A stretch of DNA of 22,629 bases from JABMPO01 sp964539785 (lineage in GTDB: Bacteria > Fidelibacterota > Marinisomatia > Marinisomatales > TCS56), in contig CAZIJQ010000041.1 in the NCBI GenBank assembly GCA_964539785.1, forward strand, positions 1-22,629, written 5' to 3'. The notes below the pieces were generated by a model. That model saw nothing but the letters and a program-made list of their open reading frames with translations, was not told the origin of the DNA and did not search any database. Both the position numbers and the translations under genes were made by a program. Below, piece after piece: positions 1 to 6,356 of the stretch (positions within the stretch are counted from its first letter, which is position 1; each line of letters begins with the position of its first letter).

Positions 1-9
1 CATTTCCCA

Positions 10-51
10 TGAGGCAAGTACTTTAGTTGGGTGTTATTTTACGTGAGGCAA
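10..51. repeat. Pair of short direct repeats (TGAGGCAA)
   Basis: The octamer TGAGGCAA occurs at 10-17 and again at 44-51, 34 bases apart, upstream of the short-chain dehydrogenase gene at 110. It could be a paired regulator site, but two copies of an 8-mer may be chance and no regulator gene lies beside it. Confidence 0.2.
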
Positions 52-96
52 TGCGGTTGAGAAATCGAAATGTCGTTGATCATAGATAACGGTTTT

Positions 97-102
97 AAGG
101 AG
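97..102 (+). promoter_or_regulatory. Ribosome binding site that decides the dehydrogenase start
   Basis: AAGGAG lies 7 bases before the ATG at 110 and would leave only one base before the in-frame TTG at 104. It therefore selects the ATG at 110 as the start. Confidence 0.8.
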
Positions 103-109
103 ATTGAAT

Positions 110-793
110 ATGAAAACTGCATTTGTAACAGGGGCTAATCGGGGTTTGGGTTTGGAATTTGTTAATCAACTTATAAAGGAAAATTTCCGGGTGATCGCAG
201 GCTGTCGCAATCCGGAATCAGTGAGCAATTTACAGACTCTGTTACCACCGGAGGATATTATCCGAATTGATGTTGGTGATCCTGGTTCAATTGACCAGGC
301 AGCACGGATTATCGAGGAAAAAATACCTGCAATAGATTGGTTGATAAATAATGCTGGCATTGGATACGACGTCGACGGAAGTTTGACAAATGTTACTTTT
401 GATATAATGATTGAAACGCTTACAATTAATACACTTGGACCACTAATGATCGTTAAAGCGTTGCGTCCATTATTAAAATCAAATAGTATTGTCGCTAATA
501 TTTCGTCAAAGATGGGATCTGTTGCCGATAATGGCACTGGTGGTGGTTATAGTTATCGCACCAGCAAGGCAGCACTAAACATGATTTCAAAAAATTTAAG
601 TCTGGAATTGCTGGCTCAGCAAATTATCGTATTAAATATGCATCCGGGATGGGTGATAACTGATATGGGGGGCAAGAATGCACCGTTAACTCCCGAAGAG
701 TCTATCCAGGGGATGATTACAGTTTTTGAGAACGCGACTTTAGCCGATAGTGGAAAATTTCTAGGTTATAATGGTCAGGTAATTCCCTGGTAA
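110..793 (+). CDS. Short-chain dehydrogenase/reductase (SDR), CsgA/carbonyl-reductase-like
   Basis: This 227-residue classical SDR is an NAD(P)-dependent oxidoreductase acting on a carbonyl or hydroxyl group; its substrate cannot be read from sequence. The Rossmann glycine motif TGANRGLG is at residues 7-14 and the structural NNAG motif at 80-83. The catalytic Ser is probably S132 or S133, and the YxxxK motif is Y149/K153, so all key residues are present. Length is slightly short for the family, and the overall pattern resembles the cytosolic CsgA (C-factor)/sniffer-like branch. I start at ATG 110 because AAGGAG precedes it at ideal spacing. The gene converges with the minus-strand gene ending at 802, with 8 bases between stops, and stands alone as a transcription unit. 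Family assignment is firm; physiological role is unknown. Confidence 0.9.
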   Translation: MKTAFVTGANRGLGLEFVNQLIKENFRVIAGCRNPESVSNLQTLLPPEDIIRIDVGDPGSIDQAARIIEEKIPAIDWLINNAGIGYDVDGSLTNVTFDIMIETLTINTLGPLMIVKALRPLLKSNSIVANISSKMGSVADNGTGGGYSYRTSKAALNMISKNLSLELLAQQIIVLNMHPGWVITDMGGKNAPLTPEESIQGMITVFENATLADSGKFLGYNGQVIPW

Positions 794-801
794 ATTTGAG
801 T

Positions 802-1701
802 CTATCCTTTCCAGATAGCCTTTCTTGCTTTATAAATCTGATCCAGCATTTTTCTTGATAAAGGAGTCCAGATTTTCCGGAAAAGATTGTCACTCCACTC
901 GGTCAGTGAAAAATAAAACATATTTGCAGGGAAGGGGTGGTCGGTTTTTATCGGATTCAGATATACGGTCCGTTTATCTGAATACCAGTCGTAAGCCATC
1001 CAGCTCAGGGTGGAAGCAGGAAGGATAAATGTTGCTAGTTGAAATGATTTTCCCTGCTTATTAAGCCCAATGAATGAAAGCTCGGGCAGGAAGTCTGTTA
1101 TACTTTTTGAGGCTGAATTGCCCATTATTGTTAACCCCGAAGCTGTAAATAAACCCTCACCGGCATAATCTTCTGTGAAGTAGAGCATTGTGCTCATCCC
1201 GGATAATAAAAGTAGCGTGCTGCATCCACTGATACCGCCACGTTTTACTGATGCTTCAAATCTTTCAGCGCTCATTCGGATCAATTCTATTTCCAGGAAC
1301 GGAATCCTGATTGGCGCCAGTTCCTTGTCGACAGTTAAATAAGCTAACGGGTCCGTATTTCGTTGATCGAAATAAATTTGTTGATAATAAACAGTATCGC
1401 CTTGAGTGGTTATTAAATACCCGGAATAATGTTCAATATATTCCAATCGATCTGACAGGGATCGACTGAAGTGCAGAATCTTACCGAAATGATTATAGGC
1501 AAAATAAACCTGTTTCAGGGGTATAGTGTCGGATTCGGATTCATTAAGCGCCGCCAAAATCAGTTCGTTGTCAGTGAGGCTGAGAATCTTACCAATGACC
1601 GCTTCACCATTGGTGAAAATGATGATATCTTCAACTTCTGCGTTAAGCTGCGAGCCGAGTATGATTACAAATAGTGTTATTATGTTAAGGTTTCTACGCA
1701 A
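802..1701 (-). CDS. Exported protein of unknown function
   Basis: I do not recognise a named family. The 299-residue product begins with a Sec signal peptide (hydrophobic stretch about residues 6-19, likely cleavage after NA at 20-21). From about residue 26 there is a segment of the form FTNGEAVIGKILSLTDNELIL, a small beta-rich pattern reminiscent of LSm/SH3-like folds, and a looser second copy near residues 95-130 (resembling TTQGDTVYY). The middle (about 157-196) is Gly/Ser-rich and hydrophobic, perhaps one or two membrane-associated segments. The start is a TTG at 1701; I see no ATG upstream that keeps the signal peptide, and the ribosome site is weak. The gene diverges from the exported gene at 1745 with only 43 bases between starts, so the two probably share a bidirectional promoter. 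Confidence 0.7.
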   Translation of the reverse strand: MRRNLNIITLFVIILGSQLNAEVEDIIIFTNGEAVIGKILSLTDNELILAALNESESDTIPLKQVYFAYNHFGKILHFSRSLSDRLEYIEHYSGYLITTQGDTVYYQQIYFDQRNTDPLAYLTVDKELAPIRIPFLEIELIRMSAERFEASVKRGGISGCSTLLLLSGMSTMLYFTEDYAGEGLFTASGLTIMGNSASKSITDFLPELSFIGLNKQGKSFQLATFILPASTLSWMAYDWYSDKRTVYLNPIKTDHPFPANMFYFSLTEWSDNLFRKIWTPLSRKMLDQIYKARKAIWKG

Positions 1702-1744
1702 GATAATGATTTCTTCGCTGTAGTAAGTTAAATTCGTTTTACGT

Positions 1745-2413
1745 ATGCGGCTAAAAATTATTTTACACCTGCTTATATTTTCCTGCGGACTGATTTTCGG
1801 TCAGCAAAAAATTGAATTTGGTATATTGGCTGGCTGGTATCAACCGGATTTAGCGGGATTGGATACATCGCTTGAATCAGGCAGTGACCAGAACTCAATT
1901 ATGCGCAAAAATGTTTTAACGGGGTTTTGTTTCAACTTACCTTTGTTTCCCAGCGCAAGAATTGGCTATGCCCAGGGTGGATCGTATTATTCGGGTACCA
2001 GTGATACCACCGAATTCAAACGAAAATTCATCTATCGGATGGCGATTCTGGAAACTTATTTCAGACCGTTTCGTAGGATTGAATTAAATTTTTCGCTGGC
2101 ACCGATGTGGAATACGGCTGTCATTAATTTGGATGTCAAAGACACCAGGTCTGCGTGGAATACTCAAATTGGTAATTATAATTTGGAAGTAAAGGTACCC
2201 GAAAGGATAGTAAACCAGTTTTTTGGCTTTACCAGCAGTGTTGGTGTCCGTTATTATTTTTTAAGCTGGTTAGCTTTGGATGTGAAATCAGGATTTATGT
2301 CAAATACTTATAAAGATGCAAATTGGAAGCAAAATGGAAAAAAAATTCCCGGTCCTGGACTGGACTTGAATAAAGAAGCAATGCTAACAATCAGACTAAT
2401 GTTTTCATGGTAA
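1745..2413 (+). CDS. Probable outer-membrane beta-barrel protein
   Basis: The 222-residue product has a Sec signal peptide (hydrophobic residues about 5-18, likely cleavage around FGQ-Q). The mature part is rich in alternating aromatic and polar strands, such as GFCFNLPLF, FSLAPMW, FGFTSSVGVRYYF and LTIRLMFSW. It ends in W, in keeping with the aromatic C-terminal signature recognised by the BAM machinery. This pattern fits a small barrel of about 8-10 strands in the outer membrane; no specific family is recognised. It is the first of four closely packed exported-protein genes, and its last codons overlap the start of the next gene (ATG at 2407), suggesting translational coupling. The ribosome site before the start is weak. 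Confidence 0.7.
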   Translation: MRLKIILHLLIFSCGLIFGQQKIEFGILAGWYQPDLAGLDTSLESGSDQNSIMRKNVLTGFCFNLPLFPSARIGYAQGGSYYSGTSDTTEFKRKFIYRMAILETYFRPFRRIELNFSLAPMWNTAVINLDVKDTRSAWNTQIGNYNLEVKVPERIVNQFFGFTSSVGVRYYFLSWLALDVKSGFMSNTYKDANWKQNGKKIPGPGLDLNKEAMLTIRLMFSW

Positions 2414-2754
2414 GGCTACTGTTTATTAGTATGTTAATATTCGGCACAATAACTAAAGGCGCCGATATTGGTGATAAGGATATAAATCCATGCTTAAATC
2501 CTATTTTGATGAAAGTTGAGCAGAATGGGGTTAAATCTCTTAAGATCTGCCAATTGCCAGTATATTATTGGGCGGCGTTGAAATGTAAAAGAATTAATAA
2601 GCAATCTCAAAATATTCTACGTCACGATCGCAAGCAACTTGATCAGGATTATAAACAAGCATATCGACTTGAAGGTGCAGCGTACACTTGTACTTACATA
2701 GCCGCTGTTGCGGTGCTGGTGTTTTACGCATCAGCTGCCTTGAAAAAAACATAA
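2407..2754 (+). CDS. Small exported or membrane-anchored protein, unknown
   Basis: This 115-residue protein is not recognised. It has a signal-peptide-like N-terminus (hydrophobic residues about 3-15, possible cleavage after KGA at 17-19) and a hydrophobic C-terminal segment about residues 91-111 that could be a membrane anchor. Four cysteines (C29, C48, C60 and one near residue 95) could form disulfides in the periplasm. The central part (about 61-85) is basic and probably helical. It overlaps the end of the beta-barrel gene by 7 bases and is followed after 31 bases by the peptidase lipoprotein gene, so it is very likely co-transcribed with both. Confidence 0.6.
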   Translation: MVRLLFISMLIFGTITKGADIGDKDINPCLNPILMKVEQNGVKSLKICQLPVYYWAALKCKRINKQSQNILRHDRKQLDQDYKQAYRLEGAAYTCTYIAAVAVLVFYASAALKKT

Positions 2755-2785
2755 AACTCAAAATCAGGAAATCCGGAAAGAAAGC

Positions 2786-4843
2786 ATGACCCTCAAAAAA
2801 CTACTTTTTTTAACAGTAATAATTATTTTTAGCTCCTGCGAAAAAAAATCTGATTCATTACCGCTAATGTCCGATTTTAATGAGCCGATAAATTTTACAG
2901 CATTAACCCCACAGAATATCCTTTTCGCAGTTGATAGCACCTTGGTTCTATGTGACCAGATTGTCGATGATCTACTGGCTGTTGGCGAATCCGAGCGTAC
3001 ATTTAATAATACCTTGTTAAAAATAGATGATTTAGAGGCTACTCTAATGCGACCTGCTAATCCTCTGTATTTGATGGGTTCGGTTCATCCCGATCAAGAT
3101 ATCCGGCGGGTTGCTGATTCAGCCGTTATTATGCTCCAACAGTATAATAATAATTTGAAGATGAATGCTGGTATATACAAAGCATTGAAAATCTTCAGTG
3201 CAAGCTCCGAAGCAAAATCGCTAACGGGTTGGCAAAAGAAATTTCTTGACGACCAATTACGTTTATATAAGCGTAACGGACTTGATTTGCCAAAATCAAA
3301 ACGTGCTCAGATTAAAAGCCTTCGCAATTTGCTCGATCAGCGGATGATGCAATTCTATAATAATATTTCAAGTTATTCAGATACCCTATTTGTCACAGAA
3401 GACGAGATAATCGGCTTACCGGATAATTATAAGAATGAACGAAAGACAGCAGACGGCCGTTACGCTATCGATTTGAGTTATCCTAGTTATTTACCGTTCA
3501 TGAAGCTGTCGGAATCCAGCAATTCCCGACGACGTTTACTGGAGAAATATCTGAATCGTTCCAAAAAAGAAAATTTACCTTTATTACGGGTGATTCTGCG
3601 TGAAAGAAAGAAATTAGCAAATTTGTTGGGCTATCATTCCTATGCTGCCTTTAGTTTTGAGGAAAATATGGTCAAAACAACTGAGGTGGTTTACGAGTTT
3701 GAAAATGATCTACTGGCAGCTATACAGACTAAAATTGAAAAAGAAATGGATTTGTTACTGGAGCTCAAAACCAGGAAAACCCGCCGTCCTGCCAAGCAGA
3801 TATTTCAATGGGAAAAATATTATTATATGGACCAACTGGCAAAAACCCGGTACAAGTTGGATGCAGAAGAAGTTCGTGAATATTTTGAGGTTGGGAATGT
3901 GATTGACGGTCTACTGACTAGCATGCAGGATTTATTTGAATTAAGATTCGTTCAGGTTGAAGATGCCCGGGTATGGCATAAAGATGTGTTATTATATCAA
4001 GCATATGATAATGAAACAAATGACTGGATAGGAAGCTTCTATCTCGATTTATTTCCGCGAGCCAATAAGTTCTCACACGCTGCCTGTTTTGACGTCGTTG
4101 AAGGAAAAGCATATCCAACCGATTATCAGAAGCCTGTGTTCGCCTTGGTTTGTAATTTCCCAAAATCGTCGCCAGAAATTCCATCGCTGCTAACCCATGA
4201 TCAAGTGCTGACATTCTTTCATGAATTCGGACACGGATTGCATAATTTGCTCACAAAATCACCCATTATCCTTTATTCGGGAACACGGGTTGAACAGGAT
4301 TTTGTCGAAACACCATCCCAGGTTTACGAAGAATGGGTGTGGGATAAAGCAGTACTAAATAAATTTGCCCTGCATTATAAAACCGGCGAACCAATACCGG
4401 ATAACTTGCTGAAAAAAATGCTGGCTGCGAAAAATATGTTATCGGGAATTAACACTGCCCAACAAATCTACTACGGTCTGCTAGCTTTGACTTTGCATGA
4501 TAATTATAATCCTTTTGGCCTCGAGAAGACCACCGAAATTGTTGCGAAATTGCAAAATGAGCTCACACCGTTTCCCTATATGCCCGATACCTATTTTGAA
4601 GCTTCCTTTGGTTATCTGATGGGCTATGGAGCCGGTTATTATGGCTATTTATGGTCGAAAGTCTATGCTCAAGATATTTTATCAATTTTCAAACAGAACG
4701 GTATTATGGATCGAGAAACAACTCGGAAATATCGCACAGCAATATTGGAAAAAGGTGGTACTGCAAATGCCGCGGAGTTGTTATTTGATTTTCTCGGTCG
4801 GGAACCAGACAATCAAGCGTTTATCAGAAGTCTGGGACTTTAA
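2786..4843 (+). CDS. M3-family zinc oligopeptidase, lipoprotein
   Basis: A 685-residue metallopeptidase of the M3 (thimet oligopeptidase/Dcp/oligopeptidase A) family, which cleaves short peptides inside a deep channel. The zinc site is HEFGH at residues 479-483 (H479, E480, H483) with the third ligand E508 in the DFVETPS motif. The downstream GYGAGYYGYLWSKVYA segment holds the conserved substrate-binding Tyr and Gly residues. The N-terminus is a lipoprotein signal with lipobox FSSC (C18). The residues after C18 are E and K rather than Asp, which would by the E. coli rule favour outer-membrane sorting. It probably trims peptides in the periplasm or at the outer membrane, unlike cytosolic OpdA. 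Length fits the family, and the catalytic site is intact. It sits in a run of exported-protein genes and is followed with no gap by the gene at 4844. Confidence 0.92.
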   Translation: MTLKKLLFLTVIIIFSSCEKKSDSLPLMSDFNEPINFTALTPQNILFAVDSTLVLCDQIVDDLLAVGESERTFNNTLLKIDDLEATLMRPANPLYLMGSVHPDQDIRRVADSAVIMLQQYNNNLKMNAGIYKALKIFSASSEAKSLTGWQKKFLDDQLRLYKRNGLDLPKSKRAQIKSLRNLLDQRMMQFYNNISSYSDTLFVTEDEIIGLPDNYKNERKTADGRYAIDLSYPSYLPFMKLSESSNSRRRLLEKYLNRSKKENLPLLRVILRERKKLANLLGYHSYAAFSFEENMVKTTEVVYEFENDLLAAIQTKIEKEMDLLLELKTRKTRRPAKQIFQWEKYYYMDQLAKTRYKLDAEEVREYFEVGNVIDGLLTSMQDLFELRFVQVEDARVWHKDVLLYQAYDNETNDWIGSFYLDLFPRANKFSHAACFDVVEGKAYPTDYQKPVFALVCNFPKSSPEIPSLLTHDQVLTFFHEFGHGLHNLLTKSPIILYSGTRVEQDFVETPSQVYEEWVWDKAVLNKFALHYKTGEPIPDNLLKKMLAAKNMLSGINTAQQIYYGLLALTLHDNYNPFGLEKTTEIVAKLQNELTPFPYMPDTYFEASFGYLMGYGAGYYGYLWSKVYAQDILSIFKQNGIMDRETTRKYRTAILEKGGTANAAELLFDFLGREPDNQAFIRSLGL

Positions 4844-5221
4844 GTGCCTGTTAATAGAAATTTATTAATTGCAATCCTACTGTCTTCGTGTATTGCATTT
4901 TCTAATAATATAAATACTACAAATCATACGGAAAGATTGCGTGAAATAAAACTTGCTGCTACCAGATTACAATTAATAATTAAATCGAATCCCATCTACT
5001 ACTCTGATTTACCAGAATCGGGTCATCTTCATCGAATATCAGCAAAATGCGATGCTCTTATATTTCAAATCGAGCAATATCCAAGAGGAAATACTGAAAT
5101 TGTTTTAATTGGAAAACAGTTATTGATTAACGCGAAAAATCTTGGAAAACAGTCGCTATATTATAAGAATAATAAGTATAAAGGAACGGTACGACAATTT
5201 TATTTCAATGGCGGTCTTTAA
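4844..5221 (+). CDS. Small exported protein or lipoprotein, unknown
   Basis: The 125-residue product begins at a GTG directly after the peptidase stop codon, so it is probably translated by coupling or reinitiation. The N-terminus is hydrophobic (about residues 7-19) and holds LSSC at 13-16, which fits a lipobox; cleavage after AFS by signal peptidase I is an alternative. The rest is mainly helical, with conserved-looking basic and leucine positions and a Tyr-rich, basic C-terminus, but no recognised domain. Its last bases overlap by 4 the end of the minus-strand gene at 5218-5433, so two genes converge on shared stop codons. Partner to the peptidase is a guess from position only. Confidence 0.6.
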   Translation: MPVNRNLLIAILLSSCIAFSNNINTTNHTERLREIKLAATRLQLIIKSNPIYYSDLPESGHLHRISAKCDALIFQIEQYPRGNTEIVLIGKQLLINAKNLGKQSLYYKNNKYKGTVRQFYFNGGL

Positions 5222-5433
5222 TTGAGATCCAGAGAAGTATCAATTTCATCGAATATCAACTTGGCAACAATCTTGGCGATTTCATCCCCGCGTAAGCCTT
5301 CGTCCTCCAATTCTTGCCAGGATTTTTTCAAAATATCAAGATCATCTTCGCTTTCAAAAATACTATCCAGAACAGCGGCCGGAACATTGAAATCGCGCAG
5401 TCTTTGATACATATTTAACTTATCCAAATCCAT
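5218..5433 (-). CDS. Small acidic helical protein, unknown
   Basis: This 71-residue protein starts at ATG 5433. It is strongly acidic (many D and E), predicted almost wholly helical, with no signal peptide or membrane segment, so it is probably a cytosolic soluble protein. I recognise no family. It diverges from the cold-shock gene at 5518 with 84 bases between starts and overlaps the end of the plus-strand gene at 5221. Coding bias is suggested by the clean amphipathic pattern of the protein. A plus-strand frame of 61 codons opposite it lacks any comparable signal and is taken as a shadow. Confidence 0.6.
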   Translation of the reverse strand: MDLDKLNMYQRLRDFNVPAAVLDSIFESEDDLDILKKSWQELEDEGLRGDEIAKIVAKLIFDEIDTSLDLN

Positions 5434-5487
5434 GACTAAAATTACTGACTATAAGCAATTTTCAAAACAACTGACATCACGTTTTAC

Positions 5488-5498
5488 TTCACAGTGAA
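5488..5498. promoter_or_regulatory. Short perfect palindrome before the cold-shock gene
   Basis: TTCAC-A-GTGAA is a perfect 11-base palindrome centred 25 bases before the start of the cold-shock-like gene, in the divergent gap 5434-5517. It may be an operator for either gene; the site is short and could be chance. Confidence 0.2.
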
Positions 5499-5517
5499 TC
5501 AATAAATTGAGCATATT

Positions 5518-5721
5518 ATGAAAAAGGGAATTGTCAAAGAATACGACCGCAGTAAGGGGTTTGGTTTTATCAGTGGTGAGGACGGTGAAGATTATTTTGT
5601 TCATGTTCGTGGTTTACGAATTAATTTACAGGACCGGGGATTACATCCGGGTCAAAAAGTGCTTTTTGATGTATCCTTTGATATGAAAGGGGATAAGGCT
5701 ATAAATGTACGATTAACGTAA
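5518..5721 (+). CDS. Cold-shock-domain protein (CspA family)
   Basis: A 67-residue single cold-shock domain, a five-stranded OB fold that binds single-stranded RNA or DNA and melts mRNA structure. RNP1 is KGFGFI at residues 13-18 and RNP2 is YFVH at 26-29; the usual aromatic surface residues are retained. It departs from CspA in replacing the common FVHFSAI with FVHVRGL and in the loop that follows, so it is a divergent member and may not be cold-induced. Length equals that of typical Csp proteins. The gene converges with the TerB-like gene (its stop is separated from that stop by one base) and diverges from the 71-aa gene. No long 5' leader is possible in the 84-base upstream gap, unlike the leader of E. 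coli cspA. Confidence 0.9.
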   Translation: MKKGIVKEYDRSKGFGFISGEDGEDYFVHVRGLRINLQDRGLHPGQKVLFDVSFDMKGDKAINVRLT

Positions 5722-5722
5722 A

Positions 5723-6151
5723 TCAATCGTAGCTGTATTTCGTAGAATCGTCCAAAGCCTGTTCAATAATTTTAAGCATATCTGTTTCAGCAGATAAAAC
5801 GACGCCATCTGCTTCAATCAGTTTTATTAGGTCAGGTACAATTTCTTTCTTGATTTTATCAGCTGGAAAATGAGCTATCAGTGCTGTAATAAGCTTGGTA
5901 ATTCGATAATCCCGTTCCCTTTGCTCCAAATCATTAATTTCGCCGAATGATCTTTTCAATGCTTCTTCGGCACGACCGGGGTTGTGATCTGGGAACAATT
6001 TTGTGAGCGTAGTATTCCAAGCTTCACGCTCATTATAATCTATTTTATTATCAGCAAGTTGTAAGCATACCAGTAGATCAGTAACCAATTCAAGTGGCGT
6101 CATTTCTGAAATAATTGTTTTTTGGTTTTTCGTCTTTTTAAACCAATTCAT
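5723..6151 (-). CDS. TerB-like domain protein
   Basis: The 142-residue cytosolic protein fits the TerB-like (tellurite resistance TerB/DjlA N-terminal) helical fold. It shows the family's two characteristic repeats: ADNKIDYNERE starting at residue 33, and EADGVVLSAE at residues 113-122, each with the acidic metal-binding pattern after an A-D pair. There is no signal peptide. TerB-like proteins are often linked to membrane-associated stress complexes; here no other ter gene is nearby, so a link to tellurite is not implied. The start at 6151 has GGTAAG upstream at usable spacing. It diverges from the CoA-transferase gene (205-base gap) and converges with the cold-shock gene. Confidence 0.75.
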   Translation of the reverse strand: MNWFKKTKNQKTIISEMTPLELVTDLLVCLQLADNKIDYNEREAWNTTLTKLFPDHNPGRAEEALKRSFGEINDLEQRERDYRITKLITALIAHFPADKIKKEIVPDLIKLIEADGVVLSAETDMLKIIEQALDDSTKYSYD

Positions 6152-6245
6152 GTGTCTTACCAGTCATTTAGTGTGAAATAATCAGTATCGCTTCAAACCC
6201 TGATACCCGGTAGAAATTAAATCTGATCGAGAATTCATAATACAA

Positions 6246-6274
6246 TTTTGTTCTTTAATTACCGAACTTATAAT
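6246..6274 (+). promoter_or_regulatory. Candidate promoter for the acyl-CoA module
   Basis: A perfect TATAAT lies at 6269-6274. A weak -35-like TTTTGT is at 6246-6251 with 17-base spacing (TTTGTT at 6247-6252 would give 16). It faces the CoA-transferase gene and would give a leader of about 75 bases. The -10 match is good; the -35 is poor, and FCB lineages may use other promoter consensus. Confidence 0.4.
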
Positions 6275-6301
6275 CGCAAAGAAAAATATATCTGTAGTAA
6301 A

Positions 6302-6319
6302 TTTCAGCTCTGTCTGAAA
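6302..6319. promoter_or_regulatory. Inverted repeat in the leader of the acyl-CoA module
   Basis: TTTCAG (6302-6307) and CTGAAA (6314-6319) form an 18-base dyad with a 6-base spacer, lying downstream of the candidate -10 and 37 bases before the start at 6357. It could be an operator or a short leader hairpin. Confidence 0.25.
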
Positions 6320-6356
6320 GGCACAAATTAATGATTATTGAACGGCGGTTATTTCG

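Noticed and set aside
104..109. TTG at 104 as start of the dehydrogenase
   Set aside because: AAGGAG at 97-102 fits ATG 110 and is too close to 104.
802..818. Possible bidirectional terminator between the dehydrogenase and the minus-strand gene
   Set aside because: Only a 5-bp stem (CTATC/GATAG) without a T-run, and most of it lies inside the end of the minus-strand coding region.
3918..4214. Minus-strand open frame inside the M3 peptidase gene
   Set aside because: Lies opposite a complete, motif-rich gene and shows no domain or ribosome site; a shadow.
5723..6151. Reading the TerB-like gene as part of a tellurite-resistance operon
   Set aside because: No TerA, TerC, TerD or related genes are nearby, and the fold is shared by many unrelated proteins.
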